Below, piece by piece: positions 27,587 to 36,399 of a stretch of 64,000 nucleotides of DNA (within the stretch, counting starts at the first letter, position 1; every line of letters begins with the position of its first letter). The notes below the pieces were generated by a model. It made no database searches. It was given only the letters and a program-made list of their open reading frames with translations, and was not told where the DNA came from. The translations under genes and the position numbers were made by a program. The DNA comes from Candidatus Zixiibacteriota bacterium (lineage in GTDB: Bacteria; Desulfobacterota; Binatia; UBA9968). Location of the stretch: contig DATLYW010000009.1 in the NCBI GenBank assembly GCA_035574315.1, positions 33,529-97,528 on the forward strand, in the 5' to 3' direction.

Positions 27587-28435
27587 TTACTGTTGAGCTC
27601 CCACTTTCGGGCGCCAGCGATCGAATCGTCGCTCGATCCGGTCGAGGACGTCGGTTGCCAGCATGCCGGTGATCGCGAAGATCAAAACCCCGACGAAGAC
27701 CTTGTCGGTCTGGAAGGTTGCGCCGGCGACGGTGATCATGAAGCCGATCCCGGCCGTCGCTGCGTAAAGCTCGCCCACCATGACGCCGATCAGCGCCCGC
27801 CCGACCGCCAGGCGCAGCCCGGTCAGGATGAAGGGAACCGTGGAGGGAAGAACCACGCTCCTGAAGATCTGCCACTCGGAGGCGCCGAAGCTCCGGGCCG
27901 CGTTCAAAAGGTTGTGCGGTGTGGTCTTGACGCCGTCACGGGTGTTGATCAGGAGCGGGAAGACCGCGCCCAGAAAAATGATGCCGATTTTCGAGAGGAT
28001 GCCGATCCCGAGCCAGATGATCACCAGCGGCAGGAGCGCAACGCGAGGCGTCGCGTTCATGGCGTTGACGAAGGGGTCGAAGAGATAGGCGAGCTTCTTG
28101 TACCAGCCGATGGCGATGCCGAAGGGGATCGCAAAAATGACCGAAAGCAGGTAGCCCCAGAAAAACTCGATGCCGCTCACCCGCAGATCGTTCCAGATCT
28201 CCCCCGAGCTGAACAGCTGCACGGCCGCCTTCCAGATGAGCGAAGGCGCGCTCATGAACATCGGGTTGATGAGCTGCAAAATGTTCCCGCACAGCTCCCA
28301 GATTAACAGGAAAAGGATAACCGAGGAGCTGCCGAGGAGCAGCTTTTCGTTGTTGAGGTAAAACTTGTATGCGGCTGAAGCTTCCGCGACTCTTACGTCC
28401 AGCAGGACTTCTTCCTGGGCCGTCTGATCAGCCAT
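27587..28435 (-). CDS. ABC transporter permease of the SsuC/TauC/NrtB type, orphan
   Basis: 282 residues with six membrane segments. The EAA loop reads NAARSFGASEWQIFRSVVLPSTVPFILTG, diagnostic of the nitrate/sulfonate/taurine/thiamine-precursor type. A strong AAGGAGGA ribosome site precedes the ATG. No matching ATPase or binding protein is adjacent, and the strong terminator directly after it shows that it is transcribed alone or as the last gene. The substrate cannot be told. Confidence 0.88.
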   Translation of the reverse strand: MADQTAQEEVLLDVRVAEASAAYKFYLNNEKLLLGSSSVILFLLIWELCGNILQLINPMFMSAPSLIWKAAVQLFSSGEIWNDLRVSGIEFFWGYLLSVIFAIPFGIAIGWYKKLAYLFDPFVNAMNATPRVALLPLVIIWLGIGILSKIGIIFLGAVFPLLINTRDGVKTTPHNLLNAARSFGASEWQIFRSVVLPSTVPFILTGLRLAVGRALIGVMVGELYAATAGIGFMITVAGATFQTDKVFVGVLIFAITGMLATDVLDRIERRFDRWRPKVGAQQ

Positions 28436-28580
28436 AACTCGGTATCCTCCTTACATCCTTATAACCAGGCCCGGCTCCGGGCCGCCGCGTTGGGCAAGCA
28501 GTACCAGAGCAGGGGGGGGTTGTCAACAGGCCTTCGGGGGCGCCGGCGTGCGGGCAACAAAGGCGCTTCCAGCCGCAGGG

Positions 28581-28594
28581 AAAAGGCGCCTTTT
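28581..28594. promoter_or_regulatory. 14-bp palindrome upstream of the radical SAM cluster promoter
   Basis: AAAAGGCGCCTTTT is a perfect palindrome ending 10 bp before the TTGACA at 28605. A separate AAAGGCGC half-site begins about 22 bases upstream. A regulator site is possible; the short length also allows chance. Confidence 0.35.
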
Positions 28595-28604
28595 AGCAGC
28601 GAGC

Positions 28605-28633
28605 TTGACAATCATTAATGTATTAAATAATTT
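28605..28633 (+). promoter_or_regulatory. Putative promoter of the five-gene radical SAM cluster
   Basis: TTGACA (28605-28610), 17 bp, then TAATTT (28628-28633; three of six consensus bases) in an AT-rich patch. Transcription would start near 28640, about 20 nt before the ATG of the radical SAM gene, leaving room for its GCAGGAG ribosome site. Confidence 0.5.
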
Positions 28634-28660
28634 GGCTTAAACTTTCCTGCAGGAGCGCTC

Positions 28661-30142
28661 ATGAAACTCCTTTTCATCACCCCGCCCATGGGGAACTGGG
28701 CACCGTGGGGCGACCGCCATCTGGCGGTCAACTCGCTGCACGCCCAACTGGCGGCGTTCGTGCGCGAAAAAGGGACCGCGGAGGTGGAGGCGCTCGACTG
28801 TCGGGCGCTCGGATTGGGGGAGAGCGAGATGCTGGAGGAGGTGCGACGGCGCGGCCCCGACGTGGTGTTCTTCGGCAGCATGATTCCCGCGGCGGGTGGC
28901 GCGGCGCAGCTCAACCGGTTCCACGCCGCGATGAAAGCCATCAAGGAAATTCGCCCCGGGACGGTGACCGTCGGCGGCGGGCTGATGTACACGGCGATTC
29001 CGCAGCAGATCATGAGGGACAATCCGCAGCTCGACTTCGCGCTGACCGGGGTGTTCGGCGACAACGAGCACGCGCTCGAGGAGCTCCTGCAGGAGCTCGG
29101 CGGGCCTTCGCCGCGCTTGGCGGAGATCCGCGGCCTTGCCTTTCGCCGCGGCGACGAGATCGTCCTCAACCCGCAGCGGCCGCTCATTCAAAATCTCGAC
29201 GAGCTGCCGATGCCCGCCTACGATCTCTTCCCGATGGACCGCTACTGCGGCTACTCGGTGATCCCGAATTACAACGAGGCGGTGACGTCCCGAGGCTGCG
29301 AGGGGGCCTGCCACTTTTGCTACGAGTGGTGGCTGGTCGATCCGCGCAACCCGCGCGACTTCAGCTCGCACCGGACCCGGGGCGGCAGGAAAGTGGCCGA
29401 TGAAATGGAGCTCTTGAACCGGACCTACGGGGTCAAGGCGCTCACCTTCATGGACGACGACTTCAATTCGGACCGGCAGAAGATGGTTGATCTGGTGAAC
29501 GAGCTGGAGAAGCGGCGGCTCGACATCAGCTGGTTCTGCCTGAGCCGGGCGCAAAACCTCATCCGCGACGCGGACCTGATCCCCCGGTTGCGCAGGGTGG
29601 GGCTGTATCAGGTGTTGATCGGGATCGACGGGGGGACCGACGAGGAGATCGCCGAGGCGCGCAAGGGCCCGATGAAGGTCGGGGTCAAGGAGCTGAAGGA
29701 CCTGATCCGCTTCCTCCGCAAGAACGACATCTCGACGATCGCGACCTATCTGAACGGCTTCTGGGAGGACGACGAGGCGAAAATCCGCCAGCGCGCCCGG
29801 GCCGTGGACGAGATCGATCCGGACATCGTCATGATCCAGCTGCTCAACCCCATTCCGGGCTCGCCGATCTACAAGAAAGCCGTCAAGGAAAACCTCATCG
29901 AGGTCGACAACCTGAGCCTCTACGATCTCGAGCACTGCGTCATGCCGACCAAGTACCTGACGCGGCAGCAGCTCGCGGAATTGACCGGCTGGGCCTTCCA
30001 GTCGTTTTATGCCAAGCCGGGAAGGGTGGAGCGGATCCTGAACGGTTACACCTCGCCGTACGTCAAGATGAAGTTCCTCTCTTTCAAGGGCAACGCGGCC
30101 AAGTACGGCAAAGGCGCCGCGGAGGACGCCGTCGCCATCTAG
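28661..30142 (+). CDS. Cobalamin-binding radical SAM enzyme
   Basis: 493 residues. The N-terminal half is a B12-binding-like Rossmann domain (KLLFITPPMGNWAPWG, GPDVVFFGSMIP, GTVTVGGGLMYTAIP). The radical SAM core has its cluster cysteines in RGCEGACHFCYEW (about residues 213, 217 and 220), followed by FMDDDFNSD and a TIM-barrel with YQVLIGIDGGTDEEI. The family makes methyl transfers, ring formations or other radical reactions; the reaction here is unknown. It heads a tight plus-strand cluster with an SDR, FAD oxidase, haem-oxygenase-fold enzyme and O-methyltransferase. Confidence 0.88.
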   Translation: MKLLFITPPMGNWAPWGDRHLAVNSLHAQLAAFVREKGTAEVEALDCRALGLGESEMLEEVRRRGPDVVFFGSMIPAAGGAAQLNRFHAAMKAIKEIRPGTVTVGGGLMYTAIPQQIMRDNPQLDFALTGVFGDNEHALEELLQELGGPSPRLAEIRGLAFRRGDEIVLNPQRPLIQNLDELPMPAYDLFPMDRYCGYSVIPNYNEAVTSRGCEGACHFCYEWWLVDPRNPRDFSSHRTRGGRKVADEMELLNRTYGVKALTFMDDDFNSDRQKMVDLVNELEKRRLDISWFCLSRAQNLIRDADLIPRLRRVGLYQVLIGIDGGTDEEIAEARKGPMKVGVKELKDLIRFLRKNDISTIATYLNGFWEDDEAKIRQRARAVDEIDPDIVMIQLLNPIPGSPIYKKAVKENLIEVDNLSLYDLEHCVMPTKYLTRQQLAELTGWAFQSFYAKPGRVERILNGYTSPYVKMKFLSFKGNAAKYGKGAAEDAVAI

Positions 30143-30158
30143 CATTCGAACTGCCCCC

Positions 30159-30932
30159 ATGGCGGAGCAAGCCGAGAAGCGGCCCCTTGAAGGCCGGGTC
30201 GCGCTCGTGACCGGCGCGAGCCGGGGAATCGGAGCCGCGGCGGCGGTCCGGCTGGCGCGCGCGGGCGCACGGGTCGTCATCAACTACCTGCGCAACCGCG
30301 CAGCCGCCACGGAAGTCCTGCGGCGCGTCGAGGAGGTCGGGGGGCAAGGCCTGATCGCACAGGCCGACGTTACGCGGGCGGAAGAGGTCGCCGCGATGGT
30401 GGAGGAGGCGCGGCGCCATTTCCCGCCGCCCGACGTTCTGGTGAACAACGCGTATTTTCCTTTCGACGTGGGACCCCTCCACGAGCTTCCGTGGGAGAGC
30501 CTGCAGCGCGCGGTCGACCACGAGATCTCGGCTTTCTACCACTGCGTGAGAAGCGTGGTGCCGGGCATGGCGGAAAAACGTTTCGGGCGCATCATCGTGG
30601 TCAGCACGCGGCTGGCGCGCCAGCCCCTGGCGCGCATGGGCGCCTACGCGGCGGCGAAGTCGGCGCTGGAGTCGATGGCCGATACGATGGCGATCGAGCT
30701 CGGGCCGCTCGGAATCACCGTCAACGTGGTAACCCCGGCGTTCACCCTGACGGACGCGTCGATGATCATGCCGGAGGAGTTTCGCGAGCGGGTGCGCCAG
30801 ACGCGACCGCTCCGAAAGCACCTCTACCCCGACGACGTGGCCGGAGCGATCGCATTCCTCGCGGGTGACGAAGCGGCCATGCTGACCGGCAGCCACGTTC
30901 TGGTGACGGGGGGAAGTCACCTCCAGCTGTAG
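30159..30932 (+). CDS. Short-chain dehydrogenase/reductase (FabG-like)
   Basis: 257 residues. The cofactor motif VTGASRGIGAAAAVRLA (TGxxxGxG), the NNAYF stretch, the catalytic Tyr and Lys in GAYAAAKSALES and the Ser in IIVVSTRLARQ are present. A basic residue pattern (INYLRNRAAA) after the second strand suggests NADP(H). It is 16 bp after the radical SAM gene and so probably oxidises or reduces an intermediate of the same pathway. Confidence 0.9.
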   Translation: MAEQAEKRPLEGRVALVTGASRGIGAAAAVRLARAGARVVINYLRNRAAATEVLRRVEEVGGQGLIAQADVTRAEEVAAMVEEARRHFPPPDVLVNNAYFPFDVGPLHELPWESLQRAVDHEISAFYHCVRSVVPGMAEKRFGRIIVVSTRLARQPLARMGAYAAAKSALESMADTMAIELGPLGITVNVVTPAFTLTDASMIMPEEFRERVRQTRPLRKHLYPDDVAGAIAFLAGDEAAMLTGSHVLVTGGSHLQL

Positions 30933-30987
30933 GAGGCCGGACCGAGCCGCGCAGGCGCGCGGCGCTCCCGCCGCGCCGGATCGATTC

Positions 30988-32472
30988 ATGCTCAGTCTCG
31001 AAGAGATCGTCGCCAGATTAAGGGAAATCGCCGGTCCGCGCCGGGTCTCGACCGATCCGATCGACAAGATCAACTACCAGCACACGCTCGCCTACGGGGC
31101 CTACCGCGCGCTGCCGGACGTGATCGTGCGCATCGAGTCCGAGCCCGACGGCTGCCGCACGATCGCGGAGATCCTGAGGTTTGCCGACAGCGAGAAGATC
31201 CCGATCGTCCCTCGCGGCGGGGTCGGGATGGGGATCAGCTCGCCGCTCAAGGGCGGGATCCTGCTCGACATGCTCGGCATGGACAGGATTCTCGAGGTCG
31301 ACGCCGAGCGCCAGCACGTCGTCGCCGAGGGCGGCGCCAGCGTCTACGCCATCCATCACGCCCTGCGGCGCCACGGGCTCATGCTCCCCAATTTCGGCAC
31401 CTACGGTCCGGCCGTGGTGATCGGTGCCATGGTCAACAAGGGCGGCATCGGCTACGGCATGACCCGCTACGGCTGGATCGCCGACCTGGTCATCGGGCTG
31501 GAGGTCGTGCTCGCCAACGGGGAGACGCTGCGGCTCGGCGCGCTGGCGAACCAGGGCACTATCTTCGGTCCGTTTCAAAAATGGATCCACCTGCCCGACC
31601 TCCTGGGGCTGTTCACGCTGGCGGCGGGCTCCATGGGGATCATCACGAAAGTCTGCCTGCGCGCGATCGAGGGGCGCCGCGAATGGCTGCACGACTACTG
31701 CTACAGCTTTCGCCGCGAGGAGCTCCGGAGCGCGCAGCAGGCGATGGCGGAGCTGGTGAAAGGGGAGGTCGTCTACGACATCCATTTCACCGACCGCTGG
31801 CAGTACCACTGGCCGATGGAAGAAGGGCTGCTCGACCGCAGCAGGATCCCGGAGGACGCCTGGTTCTTTCTCAAGACCGTGATCCTGGCGCGCGACGAGG
31901 AGGAGAAGGCTTTCAAGCAAAAGCGTATGAGGAGGATCTACGAGAGCGCGGGCGCCCGCGAGGTCGTCGAGGTCGCGGAAAAGGCGATGGGGGCCAGAGC
32001 GCAGGAGCACGGCCTTCACGGGTGGCCCGATTACCACATCATGGGCCCGGACGGCTGGTGCTCGGCGGTGGTGCGGCACGCCGGGATGTTCGCGGTCACC
32101 TCGAAGATGTATCCGCTCGGCTTCCTGAGCGAGATGTACGATCTCGACGAGGCGGCCAAGCGGGAATGCGGCCTGTGGGACGCCGAGCACGCGCCCCAGC
32201 ACGACAGCTACGTCACGCGCGACCTCGCCATCAAGGAGGAGTACTTCGTCTTTTACAATCCGTACGACGAGGAGGACGTCGCCAGGCTCAGGCGCTGGAT
32301 GGGAAAGGTCCAGGAGTTCAGCAATGCCCGCGGCGTGGTGTGGACGGCACCGACGCTCGGCACCAAGGGGCCGCTTCCGTACCAGCGGCTGGCGAACCTT
32401 TACGATCTGGTCAAGGAGATCAAGCGCCTGGTCGACCCGAACAACATCCTGAACCCGGGAGCGATCTACTGA
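30988..32472 (+). CDS. FAD-linked oxidase of the vanillyl-alcohol-oxidase type
   Basis: 494 residues. The PCMH-type FAD-binding domain has IPIVPRGGVGMGISSPLKGG, then NFGTYGPAVVIGAMVNKGGIGYGMTRYGWIADLVIGLEVV, split here by the cofactor loop. The C-terminus ends IKRLVDPNNILNPGAIY, diagnostic for the GlcD/p-cresol-methylhydroxylase/VAO family. It probably oxidises a hydroxylated or phenolic substrate. It lies in the five-gene cluster 56 bp after the SDR. Confidence 0.88.
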   Translation: MLSLEEIVARLREIAGPRRVSTDPIDKINYQHTLAYGAYRALPDVIVRIESEPDGCRTIAEILRFADSEKIPIVPRGGVGMGISSPLKGGILLDMLGMDRILEVDAERQHVVAEGGASVYAIHHALRRHGLMLPNFGTYGPAVVIGAMVNKGGIGYGMTRYGWIADLVIGLEVVLANGETLRLGALANQGTIFGPFQKWIHLPDLLGLFTLAAGSMGIITKVCLRAIEGRREWLHDYCYSFRREELRSAQQAMAELVKGEVVYDIHFTDRWQYHWPMEEGLLDRSRIPEDAWFFLKTVILARDEEEKAFKQKRMRRIYESAGAREVVEVAEKAMGARAQEHGLHGWPDYHIMGPDGWCSAVVRHAGMFAVTSKMYPLGFLSEMYDLDEAAKRECGLWDAEHAPQHDSYVTRDLAIKEEYFVFYNPYDEEDVARLRRWMGKVQEFSNARGVVWTAPTLGTKGPLPYQRLANLYDLVKEIKRLVDPNNILNPGAIY

Positions 32473-32538
32473 AGCGGGTATCGCGCGGCCGCGTGCTGAC
32501 GAGCTGCCGAAATATGGTATGACGCAAGGAGCGGAGCG

Positions 32539-33339
32539 ATGACGATTTCCAGACCGAAGGACTACTCCGGCAAGAAGCTCTCCCCGGCGGAAGCCGAGGC
32601 CGTGGTGGCCGGGCTGAAACGTTATTTGATGGAGTTGACCGACCGCTGGCTTTTCAAGGGCCGGTTCCACGTGGATCTCGCCGCGGGGAAGCTCCCGATG
32701 GAAGCGATCCGGGTCTTCTGGCAGAACTGGTACGGTTTCGTCGCCGAGATCAACAACTTCCACGGGGTCGCCTACCAGCGCCATCTGCCTTTCTTCAAGC
32801 GCCATCCCGAGCTGCAAAAGCACTTCGCGAATCATGTGGCGGATGAAATGATCCACCCGACGCCTCCCGGTCACATCCGGATCGTGCTCGAGCAGGGAAG
32901 GAACTTCGGGCTGAGCGACGAGGAGATGATCGAGTACGAGATGCTGCCGGAGTGCCGCGCGTTTCTCGAATACTATCGCGGGGTGCTCTACGAGGGGACG
33001 ATGGCCGAGTGGTGGGCTTCGTTTTGTGTGGAGGAGGCGGTCGGCCACTGGGCGAAGTTCTTCGGCGACGCGCTGCGCCGCGGCTACGACATCCCGGAGG
33101 AAAAGATCGTTTATTTTCGCGTCCACGCCGAGGCCGACCTCGAGGAGCACTCGGGCGGGGTGATGGCTCACGCCGATCTGGACTGGGCGGTCTTGAAGAA
33201 GATCCTGGAAGAAGGGCGCGCCGACACCCGGCCGGGGTTCAGCCTGGAGTACTGCCTGCGCGCGGGCAGCGCCTATTTCGCCTGGTTCTTCGAGGGCGTT
33301 TACCAGTACGTGAGAAAAGAGGGGCTCTACGCCGCGTAG
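32539..33339 (+). CDS. Haem-oxygenase-fold (TenA/PqqC-like) iron enzyme
   Basis: 266 residues, all alpha. It matches the TenA/PqqC/CADD-type family of 'iron-containing redox enzymes'. A candidate metal motif is HAEADLEEH (His196, Asp200, His204), with CVEEAVGHWAKFF and FANHVADEMIH earlier in the chain that could supply the other Glu and His ligands. Members with a diiron or iron site include CADD, UndA and SznF-type oxygenases; PqqC itself is cofactor-free. Which class this is cannot be decided by eye. It starts 66 bp after the FAD oxidase. Confidence 0.75.
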   Translation: MTISRPKDYSGKKLSPAEAEAVVAGLKRYLMELTDRWLFKGRFHVDLAAGKLPMEAIRVFWQNWYGFVAEINNFHGVAYQRHLPFFKRHPELQKHFANHVADEMIHPTPPGHIRIVLEQGRNFGLSDEEMIEYEMLPECRAFLEYYRGVLYEGTMAEWWASFCVEEAVGHWAKFFGDALRRGYDIPEEKIVYFRVHAEADLEEHSGGVMAHADLDWAVLKKILEEGRADTRPGFSLEYCLRAGSAYFAWFFEGVYQYVRKEGLYAA

Positions 33340-33342
33340 CCA

Positions 33343-34374
33343 ATGGCCGAACGAAGTCGCGAGCAAAGAGAGTTGTCGCCGCGGCCGCTCATGCGCCTTC
33401 TCGGCGATTTCGCCAACAGCCAGATCCTCGATGCCGCGCTGGAATACGATTTCTTCACGCTGATCTCCGGGGGGCGGCAAACGGCCGAGGAGGTCGCGCG
33501 GGCGGCCGGAACCGACCCGCGGGCGACGCGGATCGTTCTCGACAGCCTGCTGGCGCTCGGCCTGATGGAAAAGCGCGAGGGGCGTTACGTCTTGCCGCCG
33601 ATCAGCGAAACCTTTCTCGTCCGGGGAAAGCCTTCCTACGTCGGGGATTTCCGCCACGTCGCGCTCGCCCTCTGGGACGGAATGGCGCACCTCAAGGAGT
33701 CGCTGAAGACCGGGAAGCCTTTCAGCCGCATGGATACGACCTCGGAGCTCGCCGTCTGGGAGAAGCTGGTTCTCGGCATCATCGTGATCGCGGAGCCGGT
33801 CGCCCGCGCGCTCTGCGACATCCTGAGGATCGGCAGCGAGCTCAAGGGCATCCGGATGCTGGATGTCGCCGGCGGCTCGAGCATCTTCGGGATGACGGTT
33901 CTCGGCCGTGATCCCTCCGCCGAGGTGACCCAGCTCGACTGGCCGAACGTCAACCGCGTTGCGCGCAAGCTGAACGAGGAGCGCGGGCTCGCGGGAAAGA
34001 TCCGGTACGTCGACGGCGACCACCGCTCCGCCGATCTCGGGGAAAACCGCTACGATCTGGTGGTGGCGAGCAATTTCTGCCGCTTCGAGTCCCCGGCGGG
34101 CAATCGCGAGCTTTTCGCCAAAGCCTACCGCGCCCTCAAACCCGGCGGCCGCCTCGCGATCAACGATTTTCTCCCCAACGAGGAGCGTACCGAGCCGACC
34201 TTCGTGCTGCGTTTTTCGGTCTACACCCTGACGCACACGCCAGAGGGCGAATGCTGGACTCTTTCCCAGTATTCCCGCTGGCTGAGGGAAGCCGGCTTCG
34301 AAACCGTGGACAGTCGCGCCGACATCCCCGCCACGCTTCCCGGAACCACCCTGATCCTCGCTCGCAAGGGTTGA
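33343..34374 (+). CDS. SAM-dependent O-methyltransferase (COMT-like, with winged-helix dimerisation domain)
   Basis: 343 residues. An N-terminal winged-helix domain (PLMRLLGDFANSQILDAALE ... ARAAGTDPRATRIVLDSLLALGLMEKREG, given in pieces) precedes the Rossmann SAM domain (MLDVAGGSSIFGM, then VTQLDWPNV and LVVASNFCRF). LAINDFLPNEER and LSQYSRWLREAGFETVDSR at the end are typical of O-methyltransferases acting on phenols or polyketides. It starts 3 bp after the haem-oxygenase-fold gene and is the last gene of the cluster. Confidence 0.88.
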   Translation: MAERSREQRELSPRPLMRLLGDFANSQILDAALEYDFFTLISGGRQTAEEVARAAGTDPRATRIVLDSLLALGLMEKREGRYVLPPISETFLVRGKPSYVGDFRHVALALWDGMAHLKESLKTGKPFSRMDTTSELAVWEKLVLGIIVIAEPVARALCDILRIGSELKGIRMLDVAGGSSIFGMTVLGRDPSAEVTQLDWPNVNRVARKLNEERGLAGKIRYVDGDHRSADLGENRYDLVVASNFCRFESPAGNRELFAKAYRALKPGGRLAINDFLPNEERTEPTFVLRFSVYTLTHTPEGECWTLSQYSRWLREAGFETVDSRADIPATLPGTTLILARKG

Positions 34375-34565
34375 GGTCGCGGCTCTCCTCGCCGCCCCGG
34401 CGGTGGAGGCGAGGACCGCTCCTGGATGTGCCCCTTCGGGGGCCGTGAAAACGCGCTGGAATTGCAGCCGGGGAGTTGATAGACTCCCTTCGTGCTGAGC
34501 ACGGTCCGTTCGACCACACCCGCGCCCCGCAAGCGCTCTCTTTAACCCCCTTTCGGGGCAAGCCC

Positions 34566-35966
34566 ATGCGATCATTGGCGATCTGCGAAGACGACCTTTT
34601 GTTTCAGCTCATGCGCAACGTCGCCGGGCGGGGCGCCGACGTACGGTTCATCGTTCAGGACCCCGCCGCCGCGCGGCGCATCAAGCGCTCGGGCGGGTCG
34701 GCGCGGTGCGGGAATCTGGCGAGCGAGGCGACCTACCGGCGGATCAACCTGCGTCACGTCGATCAGGCGATCATCTTCGTCCGCGAGGCCGGGCTGCGCG
34801 AGCGGATCTACGGCATCCTGCGGGGCCTGGACAAGGGTCTTTCGATTCTGGCGCTCACGGCCAACGGCGGAGGCCGCGGGGCTGCCGCCGCGGACCCCCT
34901 CACCCGGGAGCTCAAGCTCCAGGACGTCTTCGAGGAGTTTTGCTCCTCGCACCTGTTCGATACCGTCAACCGCAAGACCGTGGACCGCATTCGCTCCCTG
35001 TTCCGGGGCGGCGAGAAAATCCACATCCTGTTGCAGCACGATCCCGATCCCGACGCGCTCGGAAGTGCGCTTGCGCTGCGGGAGCTGCTGGGACGGAACC
35101 GGGCGACGACTCCCATCGTGACCTTCGGGGAGGTGACCCGGCCGGAGAATCTCGCGATGATCCGTCTGCTCGACATCCAGGTGGAGCGCATCACCCCGGA
35201 CGATCTGCATCGCGACGGAGCGCGGTTGGCGCTGGTGGACGTTCAGCCGCCGTACTTCGAGCAGCCTCTCGGTCGGGTCGATCTGGTGGTCGACCATCAC
35301 CCGAAACGGGCCGGCTTCAAGGCGCGTTTCGCCGACGTGCGGACCGACTACGGGGCCACTTCCACGATCTTCACCGAATATCTCAGGGCCGCAGGTATGG
35401 AGCCGTCGCAGCGACTGGCGACAGCGCTCCTCTACGGCATCAAGACCGACACGCTGTTTCTGGAGCGCGGCAGCAGCCTCGCCGATCTCAGCGCCTTCAC
35501 GTTTTTGTACCCCTTCGCCAACAAGGCGACCATAGCGCGCATCGAAAGGCCCGCGCTGCCGCGCGAAGACCTCGAGGCGCTGGGCCGGGCGCTCAGCCGG
35601 CTGCAGCTGGAGAACGGAGTGGCGGTGCTGCACGTGGGGGAGATCAATCGCGAGGACGTGATCCCGCAGATGGCCGAGTTCTGCCTTCAGATCGAGGGCG
35701 TGGAATGGGCCGTGGTGTCCGGTCTGGTAAAGGACCGGGTGGTGATCTCGGTGCGGAACGTCGGCAACGTGAAAAGCGCGGGCGAGATCATGAAGCGGCT
35801 TTACGACGATATCGGCAGCGCGGGGGGGCACCGCGCCATGGCCAAGGCGGTGGTGCCGCTGGAGCGCTTCAAGGAGCGCTTCGGCGAGGTGAGCGAGAAG
35901 GTGATTCGCGACGCCATGGTGCCGATGATTCTCGAGCGCGATGACCCGACGCGGCAATACGGCTGA
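34566..35966 (+). CDS. DHH-family phosphoesterase with N-terminal TrkA-N-like domain
   Basis: 466 residues from the ATG at 34566, the first one that starts the conserved part. Residues 1-120 look like a TrkA-N/Rossmann domain (DLLFQLMRNVAGRGADVRFI, VDQAIIFVREAG). The DHH domain has LLQHDPDPDALGSALALREL (HDxPDxDA), then ALVDVQPPYFEQPLGRV and the DHHP motif in DLVVDHHPKR. The DHHA1 part follows. Such proteins degrade c-di-AMP, nanoRNA or related small phosphodiesters. It overlaps the archease gene by 26 bp. Confidence 0.85.
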   Translation: MRSLAICEDDLLFQLMRNVAGRGADVRFIVQDPAAARRIKRSGGSARCGNLASEATYRRINLRHVDQAIIFVREAGLRERIYGILRGLDKGLSILALTANGGGRGAAAADPLTRELKLQDVFEEFCSSHLFDTVNRKTVDRIRSLFRGGEKIHILLQHDPDPDALGSALALRELLGRNRATTPIVTFGEVTRPENLAMIRLLDIQVERITPDDLHRDGARLALVDVQPPYFEQPLGRVDLVVDHHPKRAGFKARFADVRTDYGATSTIFTEYLRAAGMEPSQRLATALLYGIKTDTLFLERGSSLADLSAFTFLYPFANKATIARIERPALPREDLEALGRALSRLQLENGVAVLHVGEINREDVIPQMAEFCLQIEGVEWAVVSGLVKDRVVISVRNVGNVKSAGEIMKRLYDDIGSAGGHRAMAKAVVPLERFKERFGEVSEKVIRDAMVPMILERDDPTRQYG

Positions 35967-36387
35967 CCCTCGCGTCGGGGTCCGGGAGATCGACCATACC
36001 GCCGACGTCGGGATCGAGGTCACGGCGCGCGATGCTCGGGAGCTTTTCCGCGAGGCCGCAAGGGGGCTCTTCGCGCTGATCGCCGACACCTCGCGGGTGG
36101 GAGAGGTCGAGGAGCGGGAGCTGGCGGCGGAGGGAGACGGGGTCGAGGAGCTGCTGCATAGCTGGCTGTGCGAGGCGCTCGCCCTGTTCAATTCGGAGCG
36201 CTTCATCGGCAAGAGCTGCGCGATCGCGCTTCTCGACGACAAGACCGTCGCCGGCCGGCTGCGGGGAGAGAGGCTCGATCCCGACCGCCATCGCTTCCGT
36301 ACGGAAATCAAGGGCGTCACCTATCACGGTTTCGAGGTCCGGCGGGAGCGCGGGCTGTGGCGCGCCCGGGTGATTTTCGACGTCTGA
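35941..36387 (+). CDS. Archease, activator of the RtcB RNA ligase
   Basis: 148 residues. The family start EIDHTADVGIEVTARDARELFREAARGLF is present (given as two pieces: IDHTADVGIEV and REAARGLFALI), as are LLHSWLCEALALF and the C-terminal IKGVTYHGFEVRRERGLWRARVIFDV (HGFEVR is the key piece). Archease helps RtcB take up GTP and turn over. The gene overlaps the end of the DHH gene and the rtcB start follows after 12 bp, so archease and RtcB are coexpressed. Confidence 0.92.
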   Translation: MTRRGNTADPRVGVREIDHTADVGIEVTARDARELFREAARGLFALIADTSRVGEVEERELAAEGDGVEELLHSWLCEALALFNSERFIGKSCAIALLDDKTVAGRLRGERLDPDRHRFRTEIKGVTYHGFEVRRERGLWRARVIFDV

Positions 36388-36399
36388 GGAAGGTTGTTC

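Noticed and set aside
31018..34575. 1185-codon minus-strand frame opposite the FAD oxidase, haem-oxygenase-fold gene and methyltransferase
   Set aside because: It spans three clear plus-strand genes and has no recognisable domain; a product of high GC and codon bias.
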